Positions 7,998-17,221 of a DNA stretch of 55,342 nucleotides are shown here, in pieces. This stretch comes from Cyanobacteria bacterium REEB446 (lineage in GTDB: Bacteria > Cyanobacteriota > Vampirovibrionia > LMEP-6097). Position numbers and translations under genes: made by a program. The notes beneath the pieces are model-generated. The model made no database searches, was not told where the DNA came from, and saw only the letters and a program-made list of their open reading frames with translations. Every line of letters starts with the position of its first letter. The stretch's first letter is position 1. The DNA lies in the NCBI GenBank assembly GCA_018970325.1, contig JAGWWP010000010.1, forward strand, positions 1-55,342, in the 5' to 3' direction.

Positions 7998-8436
7998 AGC
8001 AAATGGTTTAGAGGTCCTAAGTGCTGTGGTACTGGCTAATTTTATTGCTCAGGTAACTAAGACTGTCTTATATTCCTGCTGTAAGAAAAAAATTATCTGG
8101 TCAATGCTTCTTAACACTGGCGGAATGCCTTCTAGTCATACTTCTTCGATGATAGCCCTCTCTACTTCTATCGGTTTAATTTCGGGTTTTGAGTCTATTC
8201 ATTTTGCGATAGCTCTTACTCTATCGGCGGTGGTAATGTATGACTCAGCTGGTGTGCGTCGTTCAGCTGGACAGCAAGCTATGACTTTAAATCATATTTT
8301 AAAGGAGCTTCCTCACGACCATACTTTAAATGGCGTAAATCTTAAAGAGGATTTAGGACACAGTCCTAAAGAGGTTTTCGCTGGAGCTTTACTGGGTGTT
8401 TTAGTAAGCGTACTTATTCATAACGCTTTACTTTAG
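7975..8436 (+). CDS. Divergent PAP2 family (DUF212) membrane phosphatase-like protein
   Basis: Small membrane protein related to the PAP2 lipid phosphatase/haloperoxidase superfamily. Key blocks are GGMPSSHTSSM, YDSAGVRRSAGQQA and LGHSPKEVFAGALLG, which carry the Ser-His and Arg residues of the family's active site. Hydrophobic spans occur at about 15-35, 55-75, 75-90 and 130-150. I chose ATG 7975 (MSFIETIKANG); an upstream TTG at 7966 is in frame but unconvincing. It starts inside the prenyl synthase gene, so the two are translated together. By context the substrate may be a prenyl or undecaprenyl phosphate (inference). Confidence 0.9.
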   Translation: MSFIETIKANGLEVLSAVVLANFIAQVTKTVLYSCCKKKIIWSMLLNTGGMPSSHTSSMIALSTSIGLISGFESIHFAIALTLSAVVMYDSAGVRRSAGQQAMTLNHILKELPHDHTLNGVNLKEDLGHSPKEVFAGALLGVLVSVLIHNALL

Positions 8437-8448
8437 TGTGTTTATGAC

Positions 8449-8539
8449 GAGGACGAATGACCGGCGGTGTAATTTCCAGCGACGCCGAGCATGCGATACC
8501 AGTGTCGTATGCGAGCAAGCGGAAATACAAGCTTCGCTT
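8449..8539 (+). repeat. Dispersed repeat copy H with three hairpins
   Basis: GAGGACGAATGACCGGCGGT (8449-8468) matches one unit of the repeat inside the DegT gene. It is followed by stems 8462-8466/8483-8487, 8489-8497/8504-8512 (9 bp with two G-T pairs) and 8517-8521/8535-8539. The block fills the gap between the DUF212 and hydrolase genes and is more GC-rich than its surroundings. Confidence 0.6.
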
Positions 8540-8559
8540 ACTCTGGGTACATAAGGATC

Positions 8560-9294
8560 ATGAATGTCATTATTCTTGCAATCCATGGCTTAGGCGGTAG
8601 AGGCGCTTGGTTCGATAATTTAAAAAATGCTCTAGATGAGCATGGAGTCGAGCTTATTGCCCCAGACTTAAAAGGTTTCGGTAATAATGAACCACGCGGC
8701 CATGTGGAGTCTTTTAATGACTGGGTTTCAGATATCCAAGCTATCTATGACAAATTAAAAACTGAAAAGCCAGATGCTCAGATAGTTTTAATGGGACATA
8801 GCATGGGAGCTGTAGTGCTTTCCCATATTAAAGTCGCTGCTGATGATAAATTAATATATTCAGTACCAGGATTTAAAGGTGCTAAAGCGACTTTTAAGAT
8901 GAGTTTTACTTTAACGACTTTACTTAAATTATTTAGAGATACTTTGATCACTCATGAAAACAGTTTGATTAAATTACCAAGCTCGCAGCTAACTAAACAC
9001 ATTACCGATGAAGATCCCTTGAAAGTTTATGATGTAAGTCCAAACCTTCTCTGGCAGATACTTTCAATGTCGCAGAAGCTTAAGTCAAGGTTTGTGAATC
9101 TTTTAAATCCTTTACTTTTAATTCAAGTTGAAAATGATTTGGTCGTAGATAACGAGACGATGAATAAGGTTTTTAAAGAAATTCCTGCAGGTGAAAAGAA
9201 GCTTAGTATTCTTGAGAATACTGAACACGACTGGATTTGGGATCAAGAAGCTGTGAAAACAGCCGTCCCGACTATATTGGATTTTATAAAATAA
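8560..9294 (+). CDS. Alpha/beta hydrolase
   Basis: Serine hydrolase of the alpha/beta fold, resembling monoglyceride lipase or lysophospholipase-type enzymes. Counting from the chosen start, the oxyanion-side motif HGLGGRG is near residue 9, the nucleophile elbow GHSMGA is near 78-83, an acid in VENDLVVD lies near 200, and the late His in NTEHDW near 225. It has no signal peptide, so it is probably cytosolic. ATG 8560 (MNVIILAIHGLGG) is preferred because AAGGA lies just upstream; 23 extra in-frame codons upstream run through the structured repeat and are not protein-like. The substrate is unknown. Confidence 0.88.
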   Translation: MNVIILAIHGLGGRGAWFDNLKNALDEHGVELIAPDLKGFGNNEPRGHVESFNDWVSDIQAIYDKLKTEKPDAQIVLMGHSMGAVVLSHIKVAADDKLIYSVPGFKGAKATFKMSFTLTTLLKLFRDTLITHENSLIKLPSSQLTKHITDEDPLKVYDVSPNLLWQILSMSQKLKSRFVNLLNPLLLIQVENDLVVDNETMNKVFKEIPAGEKKLSILENTEHDWIWDQEAVKTAVPTILDFIK

Positions 9295-9457
9295 AATGAA
9301 AAATAATTAATCTAAATCCCTATGTAAATATTAAGAAAAAGTAAAGAAAAGTCTTGTGGATTATGTATAATTGAAAATAAGATTTATAACTTACTCGTTT
9401 TTAGAGTCGAAGGGGATTCTAGGGGCGTTTAGGTTTACGGGAAGAAGGAGATATTAA

Positions 9458-10537
9458 ATGAATAATTTACCAGGTAGTGGTCTCACTGCGATAGTGGAGC
9501 CTGCTCAAAAAATAGTGGAGCCTGCTCAAAAACCTCTAGAAACGTCTATTCTAGCTAGCGAGAGGGATAGTTCACCAAAGAATTTAGTAGAAACTGGAGT
9601 GCAGCCAAATTCGACTACCGTGTTATCTGAAGGAAGTCCTACTCATTTAAAAGCAGTTACTACTGAACTTCTTATAAACCCAGACCTTAAACTTACTACT
9701 AATACGAAGACTGCTCTGCTGCCTGATGAAAAAGTTGTGCCTGAGCCTCATCAAACAGTACCTGTGGGGAAATTACTTTCAATGAAGGAGTCTGATTCAA
9801 CGAAGAAGCCTGATCCAACTCCTAATGCTGATTCTTCTGGTATACCTCAGTCGCTAATGCCAGCTGTCAAAGCATATGAGAGACTTGGGGGAACGCAACG
9901 CGGGAGGATTAATTTAATTGGCGCTTTCTTAAAGTATGTAGAAACACAAAAACTATCTGACGGAGAAACTTTAAAGCTTTACCAGAAGCTTCATTCAGAG
10001 GTGATTCAATCACCGCGACTTGAAGATGCTTGTATTAGGATTACGGAGAATTTCTGTTCAGCTTTGACAGCATTTATGCCACAGGGCTTAGGGCAAAAAT
10101 ATGAAAAGCAGATAGTTGTGATTAAACTGGCTGCTGATGAATATGCAGAAGGGTTAAAGCGACATTTAAAAGAACGGTCACAGAAACTGGATTCTATTGA
10201 ATTAGATAGTCTGGCTAAGAAAGCCGCATTGGTTTATTTCCAGAAAACATTTGCAGTTTGCAAGGAAGAAGCTATACCGAAAGAAGACCAAAAGGCACTT
10301 TTAAAATATGTGCTGAAGATGAAAGCTAATGCAGAATTTAAATTCTCCACAAAATTTCTCTTGACTATATTAGAGAATCCGAAAGAAATATTAGGAATCG
10401 CAAAAGATTTTCTAGGTGGTCTAGGTGCAAAGATTGCGAAAGATCCTAAATTATCAGGATTTTTTCACTTCGTAACAGATTCAGTTAAGCATGGGCTTTC
10501 GCTGCCAGATTCGGACCGCACATCTCCTCAGGTTTAA
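9458..10537 (+). CDS. Hypothetical protein with Pro/Thr-rich N-terminus, 359 aa
   Basis: No family recognised. Residues 1-130 are low-complexity (Pro, Thr, Ser, Glu) and probably disordered, opening with an exact 7-residue duplication IVEPAQK. Residues about 140-345 are helical and globular-looking ([14 protein letters not shown]-like opening, many Lys/Ala/Leu). No signal peptide or membrane span is evident. AAGGAG lies 8 nt before the ATG, and a TATAAT at 9366-9371 may be its -10 box. Its last 53 bp overlap the 3' end of fumC in antisense, so the genes converge without an intergenic terminator. Confidence 0.75.
   Translation: MNNLPGSGLTAIVEPAQKIVEPAQKPLETSILASERDSSPKNLVETGVQPNSTTVLSEGSPTHLKAVTTELLINPDLKLTTNTKTALLPDEKVVPEPHQTVPVGKLLSMKESDSTKKPDPTPNADSSGIPQSLMPAVKAYERLGGTQRGRINLIGAFLKYVETQKLSDGETLKLYQKLHSEVIQSPRLEDACIRITENFCSALTAFMPQGLGQKYEKQIVVIKLAADEYAEGLKRHLKERSQKLDSIELDSLAKKAALVYFQKTFAVCKEEAIPKEDQKALLKYVLKMKANAEFKFSTKFLLTILENPKEILGIAKDFLGGLGAKIAKDPKLSGFFHFVTDSVKHGLSLPDSDRTSPQV
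9491..9532 (+). repeat. 21-bp perfect tandem duplication
   Basis: ATAGTGGAGCCTGCTCAAAA plus one further A is repeated twice with no mismatch, encoding IVEPAQK twice. The perfect match implies recent slippage. Confidence 0.9.
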
Positions 10538-11894
10538 CCCATTTGTCGAAATCTTCTGAACTTAGGTAAGCTAATTCTAAAGCGGATTCCTTTAAGGTTA
10601 ATCCCTTCTTGTGTGCATTCTTAGCTATTTCAGCAGATTTATCATAGCCGATGTGGCTGTTTAAAGCGGTAACTAGCATTAGTGAATTAGAGAGATGTTT
10701 TTGGCAATTTCCTGTATTAGCTTCAATGCCGCTTAAACAGTTAGTGTTGAATGATTGGCAGGCGTCTGCAAGTAGTCTTGCGGAATTAAGAAAATTAAAA
10801 ATGATCAGTGGCTTAAATACATTTAACTCAAAATGACCATTAGAGCCACCGATGCTGATGGCTACATCATTTCCCATAACTTGAGCGCAGACCATGGTGA
10901 GTGCCTCACATTGAGTGGGGTTTACTTTACCTGGCATAATCGATGAACCAGGTTCATTCTCTGGAAGATTAAGTTCGCCTAAGCCAGAGCGTGGCCCAGA
11001 GCCTAGAAGACGAATGTCATTTGCGATTTTCATAAGTGAAACGGCTAGTGTCTTTAAGGCACCAGATGCCATTACTAGAGCGTCATGTGCTGCGAGTGAT
11101 TCAAATTTATTAGGAGCTGAAACAAATTCTTTGCCCGTAATTTCTGAAATCTTTTTAGCAACTCTTTCCGCGAACTCAGGGTGAGCGTTAAGCCCAGTCC
11201 CTACGGCAGTTCCGCCCAGTGCTAATTCTGAAAGATCTTCTAGAACTAGCTTCACTCTTTTTATACCCTGTCTGAGCTGCTGAGCATAGCCAGAAAACTC
11301 CTGTCCTAGAGTAAGTGGTGTGGCGTCCATTAAGTGAGTCCTACCTATTTTCACGATAGATGAAAATTCTTGGGATTTTTTATCCATAGTTTCAAGTAAG
11401 GCTTCTAGAGAGCTTAGTAGAGAATCCTCTAAGTATGATTTTGCCGCGATATGCATCGCAGTAGGGAAAGTATCATTTGAGGACTGTGATTTATTAACGT
11501 CATCATTTGGGTGAATAGGATTTTTAGAGCCGAGTACGCCACCAGCTAATTCGATAGCTTTATTAGCGATAACTTCATTAATGTTCATGTTCGTTTGAGT
11601 ACCAGAACCAGTCTGCCAGACTACTAATGGGAAATTATCATTTAGCTCACCAGAGATAACTATGTCTGAAGCCTGCTCGATAAGCTGAGCTTTTTCTTGA
11701 CTTAATATTCCTAGATCAGCATTAACTAATGCTGAAGCCTTTTTCAGAATTGCAAAGGCTTTGATTAATTCAAGTGGCATTAAATCGTGACCTATTTTAA
11801 AATTTGCAAGCGATCTTGCTGTCTGTGCTCCATAGTATCGATTCGCTGGTACCGCGATTTCGCCCATAGTATCTTTTTCAATTCTTGTGTCCAT
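10485..11894 (-). CDS. fumC: Fumarate hydratase, class II
   Basis: Catalyses reversible hydration of fumarate to malate in the TCA cycle as a cytosolic homotetramer. Family signatures are intact: [18 protein letters not shown] (substrate site), the [14 protein letters not shown] block, TAVGTGLN, and the loop signature [16 protein letters not shown]. Length 469 aa is normal. The C-terminus is slightly extended past the usual end ([10 protein letters not shown]), over the region that overlaps the convergent hypothetical gene by 53 bp. The NPTQ and GSSIMPGK forms favour fumarase over aspartase. ATG at 11894. Confidence 0.96.
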   Translation of the reverse strand: MDTRIEKDTMGEIAVPANRYYGAQTARSLANFKIGHDLMPLELIKAFAILKKASALVNADLGILSQEKAQLIEQASDIVISGELNDNFPLVVWQTGSGTQTNMNINEVIANKAIELAGGVLGSKNPIHPNDDVNKSQSSNDTFPTAMHIAAKSYLEDSLLSSLEALLETMDKKSQEFSSIVKIGRTHLMDATPLTLGQEFSGYAQQLRQGIKRVKLVLEDLSELALGGTAVGTGLNAHPEFAERVAKKISEITGKEFVSAPNKFESLAAHDALVMASGALKTLAVSLMKIANDIRLLGSGPRSGLGELNLPENEPGSSIMPGKVNPTQCEALTMVCAQVMGNDVAISIGGSNGHFELNVFKPLIIFNFLNSARLLADACQSFNTNCLSGIEANTGNCQKHLSNSLMLVTALNSHIGYDKSAEIAKNAHKKGLTLKESALELAYLSSEDFDKWVKPEEMCGPNLAAKAHA

Positions 11895-11972
11895 AACTTT
11901 AATGATAAAAGAATTTGCTTGTCAAGTTTAAAAAATTTTATTTAATAAAGGGGATTTATCTTTAGGCAGCAA

Positions 11973-12013
11973 TTGACATGCGTATTAGCAAGTATGTAGA
12001 ATTCTACTTACTT
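11973..12013 (+). promoter_or_regulatory. Promoter and 24-bp palindrome of the response regulator
   Basis: TTGACA (11973-11978), an 18-bp spacer and TAGAAT (11997-12002) form a good sigma-70-type promoter. The -10 box sits in an imperfect 24-bp palindrome (11990-12013, 11 of 12 pairs) whose centre GTAGAATTCTAC is perfect. The start codon follows only 16 nt after the -10 box, so the leader would be very short. The palindrome is well placed for autorepression. Confidence 0.65.
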
Positions 12014-12017
12014 AGCC

Positions 12018-12737
12018 ATGCAGACCGCAACGATTAAAGACCCTAAACTCACTAAAGTTCTAGTCGTTGAAGATGAACCACAGATCCTGAGATTAATTGA
12101 GTTAGAACTCAAGTACGAGGGTTATGATGTGGTAACCAGTGTTGATGGTTTGCAAGCTGTAAAGTTTGTTAAAGAACATAACCCTGATTTGATTTTGCTT
12201 GACTGTATGCTCCCAAGCTTAAGCGGTGAAGAAGTTTGTAAGCAGGTGCGTGAAGATGGTTTTGATCAGCCGATAATTTTTATTACAGCTAAAGATAGCA
12301 TCGAAGATAAAGTAAAGTGCTTAGATAATGGTGCTGATGATTATATAGTGAAGCCGTTTGTCGCAGACGAGCTTTTAGCAAGGATTCGAGCGATATTTAG
12401 AAGAAAGGCTCCAGGACAGAATCCTGTTATCGTTTATGGTGACCTTTGGTTAGATCAATTAGGAAGAATCGCGAAACGTAATGATGAAGAGCTTTCTCTG
12501 AGAACTAAAGAATTTTCTTTACTGCGTATATTTATGATGCACCCTGAAGAGTATTTAACTCGCGAGTTTTTATTTAATAAGGTTTGGGGCTATGACTTTA
12601 TCGGTGAGAGTAATGTAATCGAAGTTTATATCAGATACTTACGCTCTAAGCTTAAAGAGAAAAAATATGGAAAGCTTATCCACACTAAGCGCGGGGCGGG
12701 GTATATGCTTAAGATGCCTGTTAAGCAGGTGATTTAG
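12018..12737 (+). CDS. OmpR/PhoB-family response regulator (RpaB-like)
   Basis: DNA-binding two-component regulator, 239 aa. Receiver domain at about 13-125 with acidic pocket E18/D19, phospho-acceptor D62 (LILLDCMLP), T90 and K112 (DDYIVKPF). The C-terminal winged helix at about 140-235 includes LRTKEFSLLRIF, the recognition-helix region NVIEVYIRYLRSKL and the wing RGAGYML. No histidine kinase lies nearby, as is usual for cyanobacterial RpaA/RpaB. Similarity to RpaB is my impression and is not proven. It has its own promoter with a palindrome at the -10 box. Confidence 0.93.
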   Translation: MQTATIKDPKLTKVLVVEDEPQILRLIELELKYEGYDVVTSVDGLQAVKFVKEHNPDLILLDCMLPSLSGEEVCKQVREDGFDQPIIFITAKDSIEDKVKCLDNGADDYIVKPFVADELLARIRAIFRRKAPGQNPVIVYGDLWLDQLGRIAKRNDEELSLRTKEFSLLRIFMMHPEEYLTREFLFNKVWGYDFIGESNVIEVYIRYLRSKLKEKKYGKLIHTKRGAGYMLKMPVKQVI

Positions 12738-12778
12738 GAGACTGTTGTACGGCTCTATTTTCTGCGTTTTCGTTGTCC
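12738..12778 (-). repeat. Dispersed repeat copy C
   Basis: On the minus strand, GGACAACGAAAACGCAGAAA continues to ACAACAGTCTC and aligns over its full length with copies A and B. It starts at the last base pairs beyond the regulator's stop codon. Confidence 0.75.
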
Positions 12779-12788
12779 AACGGTCTTT

Positions 12789-13058
12789 TTAGAGTTCTCT
12801 TCCTGTTCTAAAAACCTCATCATAAAAGCTTTTTGTGATTTCATTATTCAAACCTTCTGGGTGAATGGCACTGAGTTCTATATCGGGGTAAACCTTATCA
12901 AGCTGGCTGATGATTCGGTAGCCATTCATACCCTTAGTAGCTCTTTTGGGTAAGTCTGGTGAGATTATCAGTAAGTCTACGTCACTTAGCTCATGGGCAG
13001 TGCCTTTTGCGTAAGAGCCATAGAGGAATGCTTTTTCTATAGTGAGTTTTTTAGGCAT
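12789..13058 (-). CDS. MNT nucleotidyltransferase antitoxin, internally deleted
   Basis: Minimal nucleotidyltransferase (MNT) of a HEPN/MNT toxin-antitoxin pair; the family modifies the HEPN toxin with AMP. The motif GSYAKGTAHELSDVDLLI is intact. Compared with the near-identical gene at 24141-24509, this copy lacks about 20 residues after MPKKLT, joining directly to IEKAFLYGS. The deletion is in frame, between short AGTGA/AGTAA repeats, and removes the first helix of the domain. It ends RTGREL rather than running on as the other copy does. With its toxin also broken, function is doubtful. It overlaps the HEPN remnant by 22 bp. Confidence 0.82.
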   Translation of the reverse strand: MPKKLTIEKAFLYGSYAKGTAHELSDVDLLIISPDLPKRATKGMNGYRIISQLDKVYPDIELSAIHPEGLNNEITKSFYDEVFRTGREL

Positions 13059-13289
13059 TTGATGGTTTCCTTGGTTTCGGTAAAAATTTCTTTACACACT
13101 TCTATATTAAATTCGTCTTCAAATAGAGTTATATCTTCGGGATATCTCGAATCCAGAAAAGCCTCGTCTAATAGAGATATAAGCTGGATTTGTTTTTTCT
13201 CCAAGTGGCTCAGCAGCATCTAAGCAGAGCTTCGCAAATTTTAAATCTTTTTCAGCTATTTTTAGCCAATTTTCTGTGGTCTTTTTCAT
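13037..13289 (-). pseudogene. HEPN toxin remnant (deletion and frameshift)
   Basis: From ATG 13289 one frame reads MKKTTENWLKIAEKDLKFAK and continues CLDAAEPLGEKTNPAY, a classic HEPN N-terminus. The HEPN C-terminal part (SLLDEAFLDSRYPEDITLF, then CKEIFTETKETIKCLKN) follows directly, but in another frame, to a stop at 13037. About 50-60 central residues that normally hold the R-x4-6-H ribonuclease motif are missing. This is a dead toxin. Only 2 nt separate its ATG from the NACHT gene stop, and its end overlaps the MNT start, so these were one operon. Confidence 0.8.
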
Positions 13290-13291
13290 TT

Positions 13292-16200
13292 TTAGTTTGA
13301 GTCTTGGAATCTCTGAGAGAGACTAATCACTTCGACATTTGAGTTTTTTTCACAAGCTTTTCGGACTTTTTTTTCTTTGCTAATCCAAGTATCTAGCTTA
13401 TGCTCCTCATTATCCAATATTAAGAATATGCCGTATTCACAATGGAAATTATTTTTATAATGAAGAAAATTTGTGTAAGAGTCTGTCTCTTCTATTTTTT
13501 TACTACTGTTCTCACTTTTAAGATCACCGTGATCGCTGTATTTCAATTCGATAAGTATAGGATTCACGAAGCCGTAGGAAATAAGGTAATCAGCTTTTTT
13601 ACCAATATCTGTCTCAGCTTCTCTTGTGATTATGACAGTTAAACCTTCTCTGAGAAAACGGTTCTCAATTAGCAGCTTAAGTTCATTCTGAATATCTTTT
13701 TCCCTAGCGGGCTTTCTTTGAGATTTTTCATTTTGATTACTTGAATTAGTGGATTGCGATGATTCGTTTTTCTTTGTAGCTTGCTGATTGGTCTCTGGCT
13801 TAATTTTTATTTTTTCTAGAATGGTTTTCAAAAATCCATTATCATCTTTTCTAAGAATCTTTAAAACTTTTTCTTTTAATGTAAATGCATCGGGAATATC
13901 TGTGAGTATCGAATCTCTAAGACTGTTATAGCGTAGACTTGCTTCAAGTATAGATGGAGGCTTGGCTAAATTTGTAAAATAATCTCTCAGCTCACTTAAT
14001 GTTAGTTCTAAGAAATTCTTATTAGGGAAAGAGCCTAATTTTTTAAATTCACTCTCTAATTCATTTAAAAGTTCTCGTGAGGATTCCTTTAGCTCAGGCT
14101 TAGCACTTAGTATCTTTAAATTATTACAGAGGATTGAAAATAAAAGCGACATTTGACCATATTCACTAGGACTTTCTTCTAGATTATTTTTACAGAGTTT
14201 TAGTATTTTCTTAAATACTTTATCTTTACCAAAAAATAATTCCTGATCAGGAAAATTACTAAGTGCTTCTCTATGCTCTTCCATAGAGTGCATAGCATTG
14301 TTTTTAAGAATATCCTTCAGTCTTTCTTTCGCTAATTTTAAATCTGCATAACGACTAATTTTAAGATTGATAATATTAGATTTAGTGCCGTTATTTTCTG
14401 GTACTTTGCTAAGTTTTTTTAGTAGATCTGTTAAGAATTTTTCATCTTTAAGACTTATATCTAAGTCACTGATTATAGAAGTGTAATATTCTAAGCCTTT
14501 AAAATATTCTAAAATTAAGCCTTGTAAAAATTTACGTAGAGACTCTGAATCATATATATTAATTAGACAGTTGATTTTAAAATAAAGATCTACTGGATTT
14601 CCTGAGTTCGTAGATAAATCCTTGTGTAGCTGTTTAGACTGCTTTTTAATTTCTGTTTCTAAATCTTCTGTAAGAGAAAAATATTTTTCTTGAATAGCTT
14701 TTTTACAAAGATCTTCGTCAAGCTTGTATGAATTTAAATACTTTCTGATTAAGTCTTCTAGTGATAATTCTAGAATTTTATTATATTCATTTTGATTTTC
14801 GGTAAGCTGAGGATCTTTATCTTTAGGCTTTTCTACTATTGCTGCTCTATTTCCAGTAATTAGAGTCTCGCTCATATTTTTGTTTTTTTGAACACTCAAA
14901 TCAGCCTTAGAGCTTATCTCTTTAGCAATATTTTCTTTATTTGGATTATTCAATAGCAATTCTAGTTTATTTTTAGAGTCTTCTTGAGAACTGTGTAATA
15001 ATAAAATCTCCTCATCTAACCAATTTCTATTTTCCTCTAAAACTCTTTCTAGTAAATGATTTTTCAAATCACAGATCCAAGAAGAGCGAGATTTTTCTGA
15101 GTAGAGAAGTCTTCTTAAGTACTCTTCTACTTCTTTTGGCTTAAGTAATTGATAAATCTTTTCTGAAAAGCTTCTACATTGTTTTTCCCCAAGATTAAAA
15201 TAGGAATCACAGATGAAACACTCTGCTTCATAGGACTCCAGTGAAATTTTATCAAGAATTTTTTCGATATTTTTCTTAGAGTTTACTTTTTTCGTTAAAT
15301 AATCCATTTGAAATATAACAGTATTGCTGTTTGATTCATGTGTATATTTTGAATTATGATTTCTTATTAATAAATTAAAGAAAAGATCATTTTCTTCATC
15401 TAACTCATAGCCCAGTTCTAATAATCTTTTCAAGCTCATATCTTCTAAAGGAATGTGAGATTTTTTCTTTGCCTGCTCTTGAGCGGTTTCTAGCTGACGA
15501 GTTTCAAATAAGCTCTTGATATTTTCATTAGTAAATATTTTTTTATCTTTATATTTACCTAATAACTCAAGACGTTTTTGTAAAAGGATTTGTCCGTCAT
15601 TTTCATGGTTAAGAGCTATATTAATGTCTTTAATTAAAAGACCTTTTAATATATTTTTTTCATTTTCACTTAACTGATCAAATGACGCTTGGATAACAGA
15701 AAATGCATTAGTTAGCCCTATATAATTATATTTCTCAGTATTAGAAAAAGAGCTGTTACTCTTGAAGCTATCTAAAATATATTGAAAAACTAATTCTTTA
15801 TGTTTTTCGTTCTCATGATTATATAGCGTAAATAATTTATTTCTAAGTTCCCAGTATGAACCTAAAGTCCACATAGTCTTTTTTTGATAGAACTCGAAGA
15901 TAATAGTAAATATTTCATCTTTATCTTTCCTAGAAAGTCTTTCAATATCCAAATATTCAAAAACAGAATGAAAAGTAGTGTTTATTTGACTAATATCATC
16001 CAGTCTATGACAGTATTTTAAAAATTGAAGAAAGGTCTCTGGCTTTTTCTCTATAAAGAAATTAATACTATTTAACCAGTGGGATTTAAAACAAATAGGA
16101 TTTTCGGTGAAACATAGTTTAGTAAAGAGACTAAGATGCTTTGAGATTTTTATTAATTCTTTAGCCGTAAGAAATTCCTGAATCTCTCTATAATCAAATT

Positions 16201-16939
16201 CAATATAATCAATTCTTTTCTTTAATAAACATTTGTCATAGAGTGTTTTTAGAGAATCTTTATTAAGAACAACTGCTTTAGAATCAAACTGCGCATAGTC
16301 AAAAAAATCTATTAAGTCTTCAGAGTGAATCTCAGTGTCACCTTTAATGCTTATAACGGTAGCGAGTTTTTGTAGAACGTTTAAGTATATTTCAGGCTGG
16401 GATTTTTCTTCGATCTCCCGCTCTAAGGCAAATTTAGTAAGCTTTTCAAAAATATCATACCTAGATAAATTTTCAATTTCAGATCCTCCTATTATCCTTT
16501 TCTGCACAAGGAAACACAAAATGCTTAAATAGCGAGGGTTAAAATATAACGGGGTTTTATGCCGCCAAAGATAGTTTTTTAAAGACTCTTTTTGGTCTAA
16601 TTCTAAATTAGTCTTTTCGATAAACTCTTTCTGTAACTTTCTATCAAAGGGACTAATTACAGAATATTTAAAACTTCTAAGACTTTTAAGCTCTGGATAC
16701 CTTTCTAGTAGATAGGTTCGAGAGCTAATAATGATGCTCAGCTCTGCTCGGTTTATCGTTAAATTATTTACATCTTCTAAAAACTTATAGATGAATTGTT
16801 CTTTCATTTCATCTAAGCCATCTAAGAGCAAAAGAGATGCATCAGCAGCTACCCTCTGTGTTAAGTTATTTTCTGTAGAATTGTTTTGGTAAGACTCTTT
16901 AAGTTTGATAAGTTGAACTTTTTGATTATGCTGTACCAC
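13292..16939 (-). CDS. NACHT-type NTPase with C-terminal PD-(D/E)XK-like nuclease
   Basis: A very large (1215 aa from the first GTG) STAND/NACHT-like ATPase. Walker B is LLLLDGLDE (about 36-44), followed by SIIISSRTYLLERYP as sensor 1 and a winged-helix region. A long helical superstructure (about 250-1060) probably acts as the sensing scaffold. After a Ser/Gln/Asn linker, residues about 1085-1215 look like a PD-(D/E)XK nuclease: GKKADYLI supplies Asp, PILIELKY the E-x-K. Bacterial proteins of this layout (bNACHT, Avs) act in antiphage abortive infection. Walker A (GKPGSGKT) lies upstream of any ATG, GTG or TTG in this frame, so the 5' end appears truncated. Gene order is methyltransferase, this gene, HEPN remnant, MNT. 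Function is inferred from architecture. Confidence 0.85.
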   Translation of the reverse strand: MVQHNQKVQLIKLKESYQNNSTENNLTQRVAADASLLLLDGLDEMKEQFIYKFLEDVNNLTINRAELSIIISSRTYLLERYPELKSLRSFKYSVISPFDRKLQKEFIEKTNLELDQKESLKNYLWRHKTPLYFNPRYLSILCFLVQKRIIGGSEIENLSRYDIFEKLTKFALEREIEEKSQPEIYLNVLQKLATVISIKGDTEIHSEDLIDFFDYAQFDSKAVVLNKDSLKTLYDKCLLKKRIDYIEFDYREIQEFLTAKELIKISKHLSLFTKLCFTENPICFKSHWLNSINFFIEKKPETFLQFLKYCHRLDDISQINTTFHSVFEYLDIERLSRKDKDEIFTIIFEFYQKKTMWTLGSYWELRNKLFTLYNHENEKHKELVFQYILDSFKSNSSFSNTEKYNYIGLTNAFSVIQASFDQLSENEKNILKGLLIKDINIALNHENDGQILLQKRLELLGKYKDKKIFTNENIKSLFETRQLETAQEQAKKKSHIPLEDMSLKRLLELGYELDEENDLFFNLLIRNHNSKYTHESNSNTVIFQMDYLTKKVNSKKNIEKILDKISLESYEAECFICDSYFNLGEKQCRSFSEKIYQLLKPKEVEEYLRRLLYSEKSRSSWICDLKNHLLERVLEENRNWLDEEILLLHSSQEDSKNKLELLLNNPNKENIAKEISSKADLSVQKNKNMSETLITGNRAAIVEKPKDKDPQLTENQNEYNKILELSLEDLIRKYLNSYKLDEDLCKKAIQEKYFSLTEDLETEIKKQSKQLHKDLSTNSGNPVDLYFKINCLINIYDSESLRKFLQGLILEYFKGLEYYTSIISDLDISLKDEKFLTDLLKKLSKVPENNGTKSNIINLKISRYADLKLAKERLKDILKNNAMHSMEEHREALSNFPDQELFFGKDKVFKKILKLCKNNLEESPSEYGQMSLLFSILCNNLKILSAKPELKESSRELLNELESEFKKLGSFPNKNFLELTLSELRDYFTNLAKPPSILEASLRYNSLRDSILTDIPDAFTLKEKVLKILRKDDNGFLKTILEKIKIKPETNQQATKKNESSQSTNSSNQNEKSQRKPAREKDIQNELKLLIENRFLREGLTVIITREAETDIGKKADYLISYGFVNPILIELKYSDHGDLKSENSSKKIEETDSYTNFLHYKNNFHCEYGIFLILDNEEHKLDTWISKEKKVRKACEKNSNVEVISLSQRFQDSN

Positions 16940-17197
16940 TCTCTTATCAGTCTGTGTGGGATCTTCACTACTGTATAGCTTTTCTAATTTTGCTAATAAT
17001 TTAGTCTTACCACTACCTGGTTTGCCGAAGAGAAATCTAGAACCTTTAGTAAATTCTTCTCTACTGTAATCTTCTTGATAAATGTCTCGTTTAATTTCGC
17101 CAGTTACAGGATCTTCTTCAATAACACCACTGCTATGCTGATTAGGGTAGCTATCCTCAAGCTCTAATAGCTTTTTAAAATCAGAACTTGTCGGAAA
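16940..17197 (-). other. In-frame upstream extension carrying the orphan Walker A
   Basis: The NACHT reading frame stays open for 86 codons upstream of GTG 16939, to a TAA at 17198-17200. It encodes GSRFLFGKPGSGKTKLLAKL at about 60 nt before the GTG. There is no ATG, GTG or TTG in it. An ATPase without Walker A would be inactive, so either translation starts at a rare codon (an ATT is available), or the 5' end was deleted, or the assembly has an error here. The methyltransferase gene just upstream is in the same frame, separated only by TAG (17222-17224) and this TAA. Confidence 0.8.
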
Positions 17198-17221
17198 TTA
17201 TGGGGTTGATAAAGAATTGAC

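Noticed and set aside
9360-9457. Flagellar sigma-28 promoter upstream of the 359-aa gene
   Set aside because: A TAAA is present but no GCCGATAA-like box at the required spacing.
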